The position numbers were made by a program, and so were the translations under genes. From positions 54,458,716 through 54,522,715 of the forward strand of contig OY821517.1 in assembly GCA_963682025.1 (NCBI GenBank): a stretch of 64,000 bases of DNA, given 5' to 3'. The notes beneath the pieces were generated by a model. The model saw only the letters and a list, made by a program, of their open reading frames with translations. It was not told where the DNA came from and made no database searches. This DNA comes from Cordilura impudica. Lineage: Eukaryota; Arthropoda; Insecta; Diptera; Scathophagidae. Positions 1 through 12,689 of this stretch are shown piece by piece. Each line of letters starts with the position of its first letter. The stretch's first letter is position 1.

Positions 1-3000
1 TACAGTGTACCGTTTCTTAAATATGTACCTTTTCTTTAAAATTTACTTTTCTTAAAAACTTACCTTTTCTAAAAAAAGTTTATTTTCTTAAAAAAAACGA
101 TTTCCGTAAAAATTAAATTCTTTTAAAAATTTACATTTTCTTATAGTAAGAGTAAATTTTCACAGAAAAGTACCTTTCTTCAAAAATTATCTTCTCTGTT
201 AAAAAATTACCATTTCTTAAAAAAGTACCTTTCCTTAAAAAATAACTTCGTAATAATAAAAAAGTACATTTTTTTAAAAAGTATGTTTCTTTAAAAAATA
301 CTTTTTCTCAAAAATGTATCTTTTCTTAAAAAATACTTTTTGTAAAAAAGTACATTTGTACTAAAAAATACCATTTCTAAAAAGAAGAAGAACTTTTCTT
401 AAAAAAGTCCCTTTTTTTAAAAAAAGTACTTTCCGTAAAAAAATACATTCTTTGAAAAAGTACTTTTTTTTAAAAAGTACCTATTATGAAAAATGTATAT
501 TTTCTTAAAAAGTACCGTCTCTACATAAAAACAATAATTTCTTAAAAAAGTGCGCATTCATCAAAAAGTATAGTCCCAAAATAGTTGATTTACTTAAAAA
601 AGTACGTCTTCTTAAAAATTACATATTCTTAAAAAATAATTTTCTTCAAAAAGCAAATTACTTACAAAAATAACATTTTCTTAAAAAACAGCTTTTCTTA
701 AAAAAGCACCTATCTCAAAAAGTACATTTGCCTAAAAAAGTACCTTCTCTATTGAAAAAGACCCTTATCTGAAAAAGTGCATATTCATAAAAAGTATATT
801 TTCTTAAAAAAGTAGTTTTCCTTAAAAGGAAACTTTTCTTAAAATAATACCCATCCTTTCCTTAAAAAGTACATTTTCTTAAAAATACTTTTTCTTAAAC
901 GGGAAATAAACTATCTTATATTAAAAATGTACCGTCTCTTAAATGTGTACCTTTTCTTAAAAATGTTAATTTTGTAAACATATACAATTTCCTTACATAT
1001 TGAATTCTTTTAAAAATTTACATTTTCTTAAAAAGTAAATTTTCATAGAAAAGAACCTTTCTTCAAAAATTATCTTCTCTGTTAAAAAATTACCATTTCT
1101 TAAAAAAGTACCTTTCCTTAAAAAATAACTTTTCGGAATAATAAAAAAGTACATTTTTAAAAAAAGTATGTTTCTTAAAAAGTACCTTTTATTTAAAATG
1201 TATATGTAAAATGTATATACCCTCTCTATAAAAAAACAAAATTTTCTTTAAAAAAATACTTTTTCTCAAAAAAGTATCTTTTCTTAAAAAACACTTTTCG
1301 TAAAAAAGTATCTTTTTTAAGAACTTTTCTTAAAAAGTACCTTTTTGTAAAAAAAGTACCTTTTTGTAAAAAAGTACTCTCCGTAAAAAATACATTTTTT
1401 GAAAAAGTACTTTTCTTAAAAAAGTACCTATTATGAAAAATGTATATTTTCTTAAAAAGTACCGTCTCTACATAAAAACAATAATTTCTTAAAAAAGTAC
1501 GCATTCATAAAAAAGTATAGTCCCAAAATAGTTGAATTACTTAAAAAAAAAAGTACGTCATCTTAAAAATTACATTTTCTTAAAAATCTTTAAAAGCAAA
1601 TTACTTACAAAAATAACATTTTCTTAAAAAACAGCTTTTCTTAAAAAAGTACATATCTTAGAAAGTACATTTTCCTAAAAAAAAGTACCTTCTCTATTGA
1701 AAAAGACCCTTTTCTAAAAAAGTGCATATTCATAAAAAGTATATTTTCTTAAAAAAGTAGCTTTCCTTAAAAAGAAACTTTTCTTAAAATAATACCCATC
1801 CTTCCTTAAGAAGTACATTTTCTTAAAAATACTTTTTCTTAAACGGGTAAAAAACAATCTTTTCTTAAAAATGTACCGTTTCTTAAATATGTACCTTTTC
1901 TTAAAAAGTACCTTTTCATAAAAATTTAGCTATTCTTAAAAAATTAAATTTTTTTAAACAAATACAATTTCCATATTTCCACATATTAAATTCTTTTAAA
2001 AATGTTCATTTTCTTAAAAAAGTAATTTTTCATAGAAAAGTTCCTTTTTTCAAAAATTATTTTCTCTGTTAAAAAATTACCTTTTCTTAAAAAAGCACCT
2101 TTCCCTAAAAAATAACTTTTCGTAAACCGGTACCTTTTAAAAAAAGTAAATTTTTTTAAAAAGCATGTTTCTTAAAAAAGTACTTTTTACGTAAAATGTA
2201 TATTGTCTTAAGTACCGTCTCTATAAAAAACGAAATTTTCGTAAAAAAATACTTTTGTTCTAGAAAAGTACCTTTTCTAAGAAGTTCCTTTTTTAAAAAA
2301 GTACTTTTCGTAAAAAAGTACCTTTTTGTAAGAAGTAACTTTTTGTAAAAAAGTACTTTCTTAAAAAAAAAGTAAAATTTTTGAAAAAGTACTTTTCTTA
2401 AAAAAGTACCTATTATGAAAAATGTATATTTTCTTAAAAAGTACCGTCTCTACATAAAAACAATAATTTCTTAAAAAAGTGCGGATTCATAAAAAAGTAT
2501 ATTGTCTCAAAATAGTTGATTTACTTAAAAAAAATACATCTTAAGAATTACATTTTCTTAAAAAACAAATTTTCTTCAAAAAGCAAATTTCTTACATAAA
2601 TAACATTTTCTTAAAAACACCTTTTTTAAAAAAGGACATATCTTAAAAAAGTACATTTTCTTAAAAAAATACCTTCTCTATTGAAAAAGACCCTTATCTA
2701 AAAAAGTGCATATTAAAAAAAAATATATTTTCTTAAAAAAGTAGCTTTCCTTAAAATAATACCCATCGTTTCCTTAAGAAGTGAATTTTCTTAAAAATAC
2801 TTTTTCTTAAAAGGGTAAAAACTATATTTTCTTAAAAATGTACCGATTCTTAAATATGTACCTTTCCTTAAAAAGTAACTTTTCTTAATAATGTACCTTT
2901 TCTAGAAAATGTAGCTATTCTTAAAAAGTTAGTTTTCTTAAAAAAGTAGCTTAGGAAAGTATCTTTCTTCAAAAAATTGTCTTCTCTGTTAAAAAATAAC

Positions 3001-5036
3001 CTTTTCTTAAAAAGTACCTTTCCTTAAAAAATACCTTTTTTAAAAAAAGTACAATTTTTAAAAAGTATGTTTGCTACAAAAGTACCTTTTATGTAAAATG
3101 TATATTTTCTTAAGTACCCTTTCTATAAAAAACAAAATTTTCTTTAAAAAATACTTTTTAAAAAACGAAAAGGAACTTTTCTTAAAAAAGTATCTATTAT
3201 GAAAAATGTTTATTTTCTTTAAAAGCACCCTCTCTAAAAAAGTGCGCATACATAAAAAAAACCATCTCTTCAAAAACACATTTTCTTAAAAAAGTACACA
3301 TTTTAAAAAAGTATCATTTCTTAAGAGAGTACCTTCCCTATTGAAGAAGAACCTTGTCTAATAAAGTGCATATTCGTACACTTCCTTTCCATAAAAAGCA
3401 AATTTTCTTTAAAAAATGCGTTTTCTTAAAATGGAAAATTTTACTATATTAGTCCCTTTTCTTGAAAAAGTACCTCTTTTTTTTAAAAGTAAATGTTCTA
3501 AAATAAATACCTTTTTTCAAAAACTACCTTCTCTATTAAAAAATATTTTTTTCTTAAAAAAGTACCTATCCCTCAAAAAAAGTATATTTTCTTAAAAAAT
3601 AACTTTCGCAAAAAGTACCTTTGTTTCGAAAGTACCTTTTCCAAAAAAGTACCTTTTTTAAAACAAAACTATTCTTAAAAAATTACCTATTATGAAAAAT
3701 GATTATTTTCTTAAAAAAAAAATATAAAAAAACTGAATTTTCGAAAAAAAAGTGCACATTCATAAAAAGAAAGTGCTTATCACAAAAAAGTATATTGTCT
3801 TAGTAAAGTTACTTTACATAAAAAAGTACCTCTACTTAAAATTACCTTCTCTTAAAAAAATAAATTTTCTTCAAAAAGTACATTTTCTTAAAGAATAACC
3901 TTTTATTAAAAAAAAAACCCCCCGTTCCTTAGGCATCTTAAAATAGTAACTTTTCTCAAAAGTACATTCTTTATTAAAAATAACCTTTTCTAAAAAAATG
4001 CATATTCATAAAAAGTATATTTTTTCAAAAAACATAGCTTTATTTTAAAAGAACATTTTTCTTAAAACAATAACCTTCCTTTCCATAAAAAGTAAATTTT
4101 CTTTAAAAAAAAAACACATTTTATTAATATGTTAAATTTTATTAAAAAAGTACCTTTTCTTAAAAAACTAATTTTACCTAAAAAGTACCTTTTCTCAAAA
4201 AGTTAATTTTCTTTAAAAAAAATTTTTTTCTTGGAAAGTTAAATTTTCTTAAAAAATCATATTTTTTAAAAAAAAGTAAAGTTTCTAAATTGAATACCTT
4301 TCTTCAAAATTACATTCTCTATTAAATAATAACCTTTTCTTGAAAAAGTACCTATCCGTAAGAAGTACCCTGTTAAAAAAATGTTTGTTCTTAAAAAAGG
4401 ATATTTTCTTAAAAAATAACATTTCGTAAAAAGTACCTTTGTTTTAAAAAGTACCTTTTCTAAAAACGTTCCTTTTTTTAAAACAAAACTTTTCTTAAAA
4501 AATTATTTTCTCTAAAAAAGAACTAAATTTTCGAAAAAAAATTGTGCATTCATAACAAGTATATTGTCTTAAAAAAATTTTTATCACCAAAAATTCTTTT
4601 AAAAGTACACTTTCTTAAAATATAACCTTTTAAAAAAACCGTTCCTTAGGCATCTTAAAATAGTACCTTTTTTTAAAAAAGTACATTCTTTATTAAAAAT
4701 AACCTTTTCGAAAAAAATGCATATTCATAAAAAGTATAATTTTTCAAAAACGTAGCTTTATTTAAAAATAACCTCTTCCTTAAACCGTACCCTTCCTTTC
4801 CATAAAAAGTAAATTTTCTTTAAAAAAACACACATTTTCGTAAAATGGTAAATTTAAAAAAGCACCTTTACTTAAAAAACTATTTTTTCCTAAAAAAAAG
4901 TACCTTTTCTCAAAAAGTTAATTTTCTTAAAAAAAACATTTTTTTTTTTAATTAAATTTTCTTAAAAAAGCATATTTTTTTTAAAAAGGAAATTTTCTAA
5001 AATGAAAACCTTTCTTCAAAATTACCTTCTCTATGG
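1..5036. repeat. AT-rich satellite array 1 (GTAC/TTAA unit) with higher-order repeats
   Basis: The whole stretch is a degenerate tandem array of an 18-20 bp unit close to TTTTCTTAAAAAAGTACC. A higher-order period overlies it: the landmark CTATTGAAAAAGACCC occurs near 750, 1694 and 2679, and TGTACCG(T/A)(T/C)TCTTAAAT near 8, 930, 1875 and 2840, giving a period of about 0.92-0.98 kb. From about 3500 a second domain has a ~720-bp period, marked by CCTTAGGCATCTTAAAATAG near 3930 and 4645. Open reading frames here are by-products of the short period and are not genes. The array begins before the window. Confidence 0.9.
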
Positions 5037-5040
5037 GACT

Positions 5041-5440
5041 AAGGGAAGCGCTTGGTAAAGGTTGGAAAATGCATGCTAAATTATGGGAAAATGCCTGTTT
5101 AGTCTATAGGAAATGCATGCCAAATGGGAAAAATTCATGTCAAAAATGGCAAAATGTTAGCTAAATTTGGGCAAATTTATGGGAAAATGTATGCTAAAAA
5201 TGGGAATTTTTCTGTTAAAAATGAGAAAAATTTGCATACTAAATGTAGGGAAATTGCATGCTAAATGTAAGGAAATTGCATGCTGAATTAAGAAAAATGA
5301 TTTTTAAAGCTGCAAAAAAAAAAAAAATCTTTCGAAAAAACAAAAACATGCACATGACATGCATTTTTACCATTTAGCATGCATTTCTTATAGACTTAAC
5401 AGGCATTTTCCCAGAATTTAGCATGCATTTTCCCATTTCT
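5041..5440. repeat. Foldback repeat of ATGCATGC-rich units inside the satellite
   Basis: This ~400-bp block differs from the satellite around it. It is made of short units such as GGGAAAATGCATGCTAAAT. The left arm, about 5075-5150 (with AAATGCCTGTTTAGTCTATA), is repeated in reverse complement at about 5345-5440 (with TATAGACTTAACAGGCATTT). The sequence between the arms contains further direct copies of the ATGCATGCTAAAT motif. No coding sequence is visible. It could be a foldback mobile element or a locally inverted satellite segment. Confidence 0.7.
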
Positions 5441-5454
5441 GTACAACAAAACCA

Positions 5455-6000
5455 ATTCTCTACTTCTCTATTAGAAAATTACATTTTCTTAAAGAAGGAC
5501 ATTAACCCAACAAGTAGCATTTCTTAATAAAACATTTTCTTAAAAAAGTGTCTTTTATTAAAAAAGTATCTTTTCTTAAAAAAGTAACTTTTCTTAAAAA
5601 GTACAATTTTTAAAAAAGTACTTTTCTTAAAAAAGTACCTGGCATGAAATATGTATATTTTTTTAAGAGTATCCTCTCCATAAAGAAAAACAAAATAAAT
5701 TTTCTTCAAGAAACTAAGTTTCTTCAAAAAGTACATTTTACACGTTTTCAAAAAGTACCTTTTCTTAATCATTTTTTTCTTAAAACAGTACCATCCTTAT
5801 TTAAAAAAAAAAAATTTTTTTTTGAAGTGAATATTCTTAAAAAAGTGGCTTAACTCAAAAAAGTACCTCTTCTTTAAAAAGTACCTTTACTTTCCTTAGA
5901 AAGTACCTTTTTTCGAAAAGGTACGTTTTCATAAAAAATACAATTTCTTCAAAAAGTGCCCTTTCTTAAAAAATTTATTTTTCTTAAAAAATCATATTTT
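5455..6000. repeat. Continuation of satellite array 1
   Basis: The GTACC/TTAAAAAA unit resumes after the foldback and runs until about 6000, where it stops abruptly at unique sequence beginning TGGGAGGAGTTTCAGG. Confidence 0.85.
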
Positions 6001-6030
6001 TAATGGGAGGAGTTTCAGGAAACCAACTAA

Positions 6031-6520
6031 CTAGTACCTAGTTACCAGCCCAGTCCTCGAAATTCGAGTGCAAATTCTAGGAAATTTTATTTTTTCATTT
6101 AATAAATAAATTTATAAAAGCCTAAAGGTATGGCAATCAATTTTAGGCACTTGACAATTCAACACTTTTTAAATAAAATTAATTATAATTATTTGTCGAA
6201 CACACGGAAGATATAAATGGGTTTCTTAATAAATAATTTTAAAGAAGCCTAAAGGTATGCTAATTGATTTTAGCCAATTCACAATTCAACACAGGTCTTT
6301 TGATATTTATAATAAACACACACACACACAGTATGGTTTTTAGATATGTGTTAGTAGCAACTTTACTCCAAAAAAATGTTCCAAACAATGCAAATCTGTA
6401 AATCTGGTGGACAGCTAAAAAGAAATGCCTTTCAAATAAGGCATGTTTGATCAAAATCGGTTATTAACTACATATTTTATATCGGTCACAAGAAATCGCC
6501 TTGTCTATTACTATTATAGA
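6031..6520 (-). mobile_element. Short non-autonomous Helitron-like element, copy 1 (diverged)
   Basis: This is the longest and most diverged member of a family with at least eight copies in the window. Read on the minus strand it starts TCTATAAT and carries the conserved 5' block GGCGATTTCTTGTGACCGAT in altered form. It ends with the hairpin CTCGAATTTCGAG followed by CTAG. There is no reading frame. The 3' limit could be either of two CTAG sites (6031 or 6038). It resembles DINE-1/HINE-type elements of flies. Confidence 0.65.
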
Positions 6521-7840
6521 TTTATAATCGAATTTTAAATATAAAAATTTTTATATGTTCATTAAATCTTTTTTTTGCGTATTTGAATACAAAGAATATG
6601 TCTTAAACTCCAACTTCTAGCTGACGGATTTTGTTGAAATCAAATAAAATCATAAATATTGCTAATTTGATTTTTTTTTTTTTTTGGTGACTCTTTTCCT
6701 TCCTTTAGAGCTATGGAAACAGTGAAATAGTGATGGAATATGAAATATTGTTAACTTAACCTGTCACGAATGCTCCCAACAGTTTAGATATACAAAATTA
6801 TGAACATGAGATCTCTTGATGCAGAAAATCCTTAAAAGTTTTGATAAGATAGTCAGACACAAACAATCATTCCACAGAACATCACATGAAGACGATGATA
6901 TGATAAATTAAACTTCTTGCTACAGAATAATTTTCCTGGAATTAAAATAACTATCAAGCATGTCGAAAGATAAAAGCAGCAGCGTAGTCAAAGTGAAAAG
7001 ATTAAAATACCTCATGTTGTGATATGTTGATGCATAGATGGGACAAATATGTGCAACACAACTATTGAAATTGAAAGTTTTTCGCTAACGTTGGCATTTA
7101 ACTTATCTCATTATGACTCTGAATTAGAGTTAAAGGCTATGGCCTTGCAATACCCCCAATATTTTAACAACATAGCAAAAACGAAATAATTGAAAACACA
7201 ACTGCATTTTCTGAACACTTTACAAACTCGTCTGTATTCATTAGGGTTCACCAACATTATTTAGATGAAAGAAAAAAAGAATAATTATTGAGCGTAGCGC
7301 CCCCTAGAAGTATTCAGGGAGACAAACAATTACATTTTTGTCGAAATAATCTGAAATAAAAACGGGATAAGTACCCCTTATCAAAATTTTGCGATCTTAA
7401 TATTTTTAAGAAACATGTTTCTACACTTAAATTAATATTTCTACGAAGAGTTAAGGTCCAATTTTGCAAAAGCATTTTTGGTGAACACTAGAGTTTATGT
7501 ATGGCAATTAACGCAACAACCCACCATCGTACAACAAGCAACATAAAGAGATACGAATAATGGATAACTGTTGTTAGATAACTGATAACTTTACGATTAA
7601 ATGTTTTCTTGCTGGAGATAACGAAACTACTTAGAGGCAAGAGTGCAGCAATACTGAATTAGAAAAACCTTTCGAGTTTCTGGAGCTTATGTTTGAGGAC
7701 AAAAAAACAATATGGAGAAATTTAAACAAATAGAAAAGTAATGAAGATGGATTAAATTTAAAAAATTAAATATATCCCCCCCCCCCCCCACAACAGTTTG
7801 TAGTTTCCAAAATTTTTCGGAACTTCAATTGAATTTCCTT
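6521..7840. other. Gene-free stretch
   Basis: I see no conserved reading frame, splice pattern or repeat that I recognise here. A pure C run of about 13 bases lies at about 7777-7789 and is a likely spot for assembly error. Confidence 0.5.
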
Positions 7841-7844
7841 TAGG

Positions 7845-8135
7845 CACGGTGGCTCTAAAGACAGGTCCTTGCCCCTTTCATGAAAGTTTCGATAAAATTT
7901 TGACAAAGATGTCGCTCTATTCCACCGATGACGCGTTGGATCTCGGCCTTAAGATCAGGAACTGTTTGTAGTTTATATACTTAGGACTGGGATTTCAAAA
8001 ATCACTCGATATCGAACTAATAAATCAATGAAACCACATGCCGTTCAAATCCCTACCATCCAGTTGAGGCCACAAGAACTCCGTAATCAGGTTCCTGTAA
8101 TATTCACAGTCGTGCACTCTTATTGGATCATCCTT
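7845..8135 (-). pseudogene. Remnant of a rosa-like (DD41D) mariner transposase
   Basis: Translating the minus strand from 8133 gives DDPIRVHDCEYYRNLITEF, then LWPQLDGRDLNGMWFH. This matches the segment just before the second catalytic aspartate of the intact rosa-like transposase at 55525-56607 (RYRSMITEYFWPQLDDMDLE). After a frame break, PDLKAEIQRVIGGIERHL and then CQNFIETFMKG match its C-terminal end (IDELRTNIEREIAAV). The catalytic centre between the two blocks is deleted or unreadable. It is an old relic unable to code for a transposase. Confidence 0.65.
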
Positions 8136-8394
8136 GACATTTATCTTTAAATTTGGCCAAAAAGTTTCGAATGTTCTAAGTTGCTGTATATTTAGGGAAC
8201 TGATTTCTTATGGCATAAATTCGATTTTTTTTTTTTTTAATATTGCAACTTTGTAATCTTAGCATATTGTGAAGACTGTAAATCGGGTCAGAGATTATTT
8301 TGTCTCGTCGATGGTATTTCTCTGAAGAGCTTAAGTATATTCTTAATTTCAAATTTGCGCATTGACAGCTAAGCCTCCATTGGAAAATACCAAG

Positions 8395-9267
8395 GTTTAG
8401 AAAATACACAAATAAAACACGCAGTGTCTGTTCTAAAGCAGCCAACATATATTTTTATTTTCATATCAATTATGTGTGTTTCTAAATTTTGTACTGTGCC
8501 AAACACAATCATGAATGTGTTTCGTTTTAATATTTGGTTATGTACACGAACATGTTTCAATCACCTTTTTTTTGTTTCGAACACACATAAACCACACAGA
8601 TTCGAGTGTAGCTTTATTTTAAGTTCGTTTTCTTGCACGTGTACTGCTAAAAAAACAGAACATGTTCTTCAACGCGTACATCTAAAAATTAAAACATTAT
8701 CCACTCGCGATCGGAAAAGAAAACGAAATTAAGTCATATACAATATATAAAATTTCTCTGTTTTCTAATTTATTACTATCTTTTTATTTTTATTTTTTTT
8801 TTATTATTATCTTTTTATTTTTATTTTTTGTTATTATCTTTTTATTTTTATTTTTTTATAACTGGTAATGAATTATTTCAGATTTTTTTAATAAATTTGG
8901 TTGAAACAATTGTTGTCGTTATTATAGGGGTGTTTCAGATTTTTCCGATCGCGAGTGGATAATTTTTTAAGAACATGTTCTGTTTTTTTTAGCAGTACAC
9001 GTGCAAGAAAACGAACTTAAAATAAAGCTACACTCGAATCTGTGTGGTTTATGTGTATTCGAAACAAAAAATACGTGATAGAAAAATGTTCGTGTAGATA
9101 ATAAAATATTAAAACGAATCACAGTCATGATTGTGTTGGATACCTTACAAAATTTAGAAACACACATAATTGATATGAAAATAAAAATATGTGTTTGTTG
9201 GTCTGAGCTATGTCTTTTTTTACATATATGTACGACTTTTTTATTCCAGTGTGTTTTCTTCTGAACT
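8395..9267. mobile_element. MITE with ~300-bp terminal inverted repeats, copy 1
   Basis: The left arm (about 8395-8735) and right arm (about 8940-9267) are inverted copies of each other. Both contain ACAGAACATGTTCTT, CTTGCACGTGTACTGCTAA and the inner border CCACTCGCGATCGG. The outer ends read GTTTAGAAAATACAC and GTGTGTTTTCTTCTGAAC. The core (8736-8940) is mostly a TTTTTATTATTATC minisatellite plus AATTGTTGTCGTTATTATAG. Apparent ORFs in the arms recur in every copy only because the DNA recurs; there is no transposase. Other copies are at 38479-39117 and 44046-44767. Confidence 0.85.
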
Positions 9268-10051
9268 CTGAAAAATACTGATTCACTAAAACCACATATA
9301 CTTATGGGCAACCGCAACAAAACCTTTCCTAAGAACTTCGTCTTATTGGATTGGATTTCTCAGCTGATTTCTGACTAAAAGACTGTCATTCGTTGCCAAC
9401 GACTGTAAAATAAAACTCGATAATTACTTGAAGTAATTTTTGGACAAGTTGACCCTACCTGCCGTTGATCATTATGTGGGTCTCTCAGTGCAGCTGGGGA
9501 ATTTTTTTTTTTTTGCAATTTTCTCAATACCCTTGGATTGTAGATTAAATGATGGCGTTTTTCTAACATTCGAAATTGTATGATTTGTTATGATGTTCTA
9601 CTATGGGTCATTGCTTCTGCTTTTATTTATTCAATTTGAGCTTTCGAGTTTTGTAACCTCCAAACCGGAATTTCTTTGTACTTTAATATTATTCTCGTAA
9701 ATTAGTTGTCTCATAAATGAAAGATTTTTTAAATTCCATGTCAGACCGATTTGTCTGCACAACATTTACGAATTATTTTATGATGTTCTAATTTATTGAC
9801 TAAATTCTAGTGACATTTTGAATACAAATTGATCATGCACCTTGGGTGGACAACCATTTGAAGCAGCACATACCTTTTTAGATCTGGGGATTTTGCTTTT
9901 GATGCAAAGCTGAGTTATATTAATATGACGGCCAATAAAAGTAGACGTGTACTTACTTTTATTAAAATGGGCTAAGGAATTTACTAATCCTTATATCACA
10001 ACGGCCCTATGCTCCTTGCAGGAGTAAAAGGAACACATATATATATATATA
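9268..10051. other. Gene-free stretch with a TA microsatellite
   Basis: No gene or known repeat recognised. A (TA)n run at about 10037-10050 directly abuts the Helitron-like copy that follows. Confidence 0.5.
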
Positions 10052-10415
10052 CTAGCAGATTCCAGCGCTCGAAATTCGAGTGCAATTTCTAGGCAGCTTT
10101 ATTTTTCAACTTAGCCAATTCACAAGCTAACACATTTATAGTTTATTATTATTGTGAATGAAGATAACAAACTCATTAGCACACACACAAATTTAATAAA
10201 ACACAAGTAGCATATGTAAAATTTTATGTATGTGTTAGTAGCAACTTTAAATGCAGTTTACTTAAAATAAAGGAAAAAATTAAAAAATTTGTAAATCTGC
10301 AAAACGACTAAAAAAAAAATACCTTTCAAATGATATACGTTTGGTCAAAATCGGGATAAAACGATAGAACAAAACATCGGTCACAAGAAATCGCCTAGCC
10401 TATTAATATTATAGA
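10052..10415 (-). mobile_element. Short Helitron-like element, copy 2
   Basis: 364 bp. On the minus strand it begins TCTATAATATTAATAGGC and ends with the palindrome CTCGAATTTCGAG, then CGCTGGAATCTGCTAG. The flanking bases are A and T with no target duplication, as expected for Helitrons. Internally it shares AGTAGCAACTTTAAATGCA and AACATCGGTCACAAGAAAT with the other copies. It encodes nothing. Confidence 0.85.
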
Positions 10416-10827
10416 TATATTAGGGTGGGTCAAATAGTATAGGGCCGAAAAAGCCTCCATGGGTTTATCGCGATTCTGGTACTATGGGCCATAACATGTA
10501 TATCTGCCCAAGGAACCATACATCTAAAATCATTTTCGAGCTTGCCAAAATTTCGATGAAGATATTTTCATGATATTTTCCATAATACTCATTCAGATGT
10601 AAAAAAAATTATTGAAAATGTGTATACCGGGGGGTTTTTTTGGGTCGGGAAATCAATTTTTCACATTTATTTTTATTATTAACAGTCGCCAAGGGAAAAT
10701 TGAAAATTAGGAGGAAAATTAAGACCTATACTTAAATATGTCCCAATTATCAGGGCTCTTTTACACAATTCACAATTTTACATCATTCAGAAGCAATATC
10801 CTTTGTTCTGCTTGAAAAGTTTTTTCC
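10416..10827. other. Gene-free stretch
   Basis: Unique-looking sequence with no reading frame or repeat that I recognise. Confidence 0.5.
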
Positions 10828-11123
10828 TTGAATCCGCCAACAAATTTACCATCATATCCCAGCAGATTGGCGTTGATTCAATTGTCGACACTTAAAAATC
10901 GTAGAAACCTGCTGAATGTATCGTTTTTGCTGAACATCAACAACGAAGAAGTGGAGCTTGCGGTTGATGGCTATTTTAAGGAGCTAGACAGTTCTTACTA
11001 TAAACAGAGTATCGAAGCTATTGATTAGCACTGAGAAAAGTGCATCGAGCTAAAACGAGATTATATTGAGAAATAATTGTTGTGTTTTCTTTGTCAGGTC
11101 GGGTTGTTCCGGGACCGCCTTCG
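10828..11123 (+). pseudogene. Mariner transposase C-terminal remnant with 3' terminus
   Basis: The frame reads EEVELAVDGYFKELDSSYYK, then after two stops KCIELKRDYIEK and a stop. This is the C-terminal signature of mariner (DD34D) transposases, usually followed by a short 3' untranslated part. About 45 bp further, TTTTCTTTGTCAGGTCGGG to CCGCCTTCGTA resembles the 3' terminal inverted repeat of such elements, ending at a TA. The catalytic domain is absent, so this is only the last ~300 bp of an element. Confidence 0.65.
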
Positions 11124-11149
11124 TAGCCCTTGAATCCTACTTTGTATTT

Positions 11150-11460
11150 AAATGAAAGCTTAATGTAATCATTTATTCTGAAGTTGTCGAAAGTTTTGTA
11201 GAGCTTTAGCAATAGTTAGAACGAAAATAACAAACAAATTGTCAAGCTTTAAATCCTCCCCTCCCCTCCCCGCGCCCATTTTGGGATGAGCGTAGGTGTA
11301 GCATTGATTTGTAACTGGTGCATATAAATGAACCGAAGTAATAACTCGTCACACTTGTCAGTAAGAGTTCAACCGTAAACAGCAACAATTCAAATCACTT
11401 TCACTTAATTGTAGCTCAAGAGACAGGACAGTGTTATGGATTTTGACTGTACCTTTATCT
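11150..11460 (+). promoter_or_regulatory. Duplicated 5' flank of a ppk gene (copy A)
   Basis: This block is about 300 bp of diverged sequence that recurs at 14868-15160, immediately upstream of the decayed ppk gene. Shared landmarks include TTAGAACGAAAATAACAAAC and TCAGTAAGAGTTCAACCG, then GTAAACAGCAACAATTCAA and AGAGACAGGACAGT. A TATAAAT at 11323 and an insect initiator-like TCAGT at 11358-11362 suggest a promoter, although the 37-bp spacing is slightly long. A candidate start ATG follows GACAGTGTT at 11436; in copy B this codon is ACG. No ppk exon follows, because mariner sequence takes over at about 11470. Confidence 0.55.
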
Positions 11461-11496
11461 CAGGTGTGAAGTAGTGGACCCATGCTTTATATATGC

Positions 11497-11918
11497 TTAC
11501 GTATCGACGCAGGAACTCGGATTTTTCCGGTAAAATATCGCCAAACACTCTTTTGCAACATCTTTACGAAACCTTTTTTGTTCAATTGTGAACATCGTCT
11601 TGCGGACAGCTTTATCATCTCCAAATTTTCGGTCAATATGTGATGTATAGCCTATCATTTCTGCTAGCTCACGCCTCTTCAGCCGACGATCATCATATAC
11701 GAGTACCATTTTGTGGATTTTCTTCACCGTTTCTGGCGTGGCTACCTCAATTCACTGAGATCGTTTACTTCTGATGGCAAAAAAAAAATATTAAACAACA
11801 TGGCGCCTTGAAGCTTAAAACATATATTTTATATGGTTGCCACTTTTCACCAAAATAATTTCTTCAAACTACTGCCGCCATCTATACGTCAGCTCGGGTA
11901 CTTATAGAACCGCCCTGG
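11497..11918 (-). pseudogene. Mariner transposase N-terminal remnant with 5' terminus
   Basis: The minus-strand frame MKKIHKMVLVYDDRRLKRRE, then LAEMIGYTS, is the paired helix-turn-helix N-terminal region of a mariner transposase. It jumps to FTIEQKRFRKDVAKECLAIF, which normally lies ~40 residues further on, so an internal deletion has occurred. Only 76 codons remain. Upstream, CCAGGGCGGTTCTATAAGT at about 11900-11918 followed by TA looks like the 5' terminal inverted repeat. Without the DDD catalytic domain it is inactive. Confidence 0.75.
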
Positions 11919-12054
11919 TATCATTACAATTCCTGCTACGCAATATAACTTTTATTTCCATGTCATTTTTCAATTCCATTTTTGCGTAACAATTATACGA
12001 GTAACAACGCCGATTAAGAAGATTTTGTCCTAACTTTAATGATTTGTTTCCATA

Positions 12055-12375
12055 TCTATAATATTAATACGCAAGACGATTTCTTGTGACCGATGTAATT
12101 ATTTTAATTAATAACTGATTTTGACAAAAAAAAAAACCCCCCCATTTGAAAGGTATTTGTTTTTACCTGTCCACCAGATTTACAGATTTGCACCCTCTGG
12201 AACATTTTTTTGGAGTAATGCTCATGTAAAGTTGCTACTAACACATACATAAAAAGCATACTCTGTGTGTGTTTATTAAAAATGTCAGAATGATGAATAC
12301 CTACAGACTCTTACTAAATTATTTAGTAAATGGAAAATATAAAATACTAGAATTTCGAGGGCTGTGCTCAGCTAG
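12055..12375 (+). mobile_element. Short Helitron-like element, copy 3
   Basis: It starts TCTATAATATTAATACGCA after an A and ends GTGCTCAGCTAG before a T. The 3' hairpin region (AATTTCGAGGGC) has decayed. It is in plus orientation, opposite to the 10052 copy. Confidence 0.75.
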
Positions 12376-12689
12376 TATTGTTCATTTTTTAAATGTTAAC
12401 ATTATTAAATGTAACGTTATTTGGTTTTTTAACCTTTAAATTGGTGAACTATTCATTTCACGAGTTAAAGTTTTATATTATGTAACTTATTGCTTTTCTA
12501 GTCTGCAAGGATTTATTCTACAGACCAAAAATAAAATTTTTGAAAAAATGGTGTTGCCAAAATCGCGCTTTCACAAGTTTCCATACTTTTTGTATATACA
12601 TAAGTCATTTGAAATAGTTGAAATTGAATTAGTTGTGAATATAAACTTATGATTCGTATTTCGCTTTAACATCTCAAACTCTCTAACCT

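Noticed and set aside
1226..5853. Several 60-90 codon open frames rich in Phe, Lys, Tyr and Leu
   Set aside because: They arise from the short satellite period in frame and recur with the repeat; no start context or homology.
8650..8680. Steroid receptor element (AGAACA/TGTTCT)
   Set aside because: The half-sites abut without the 3-bp spacer required, so a receptor dimer site is not supported.
8424..8732. 102-codon frame conserved at 8424, 8967, 38818 and 44412
   Set aside because: Its conservation follows from the MITE arms being repeated; the frame exists on both arms and has no known domain.
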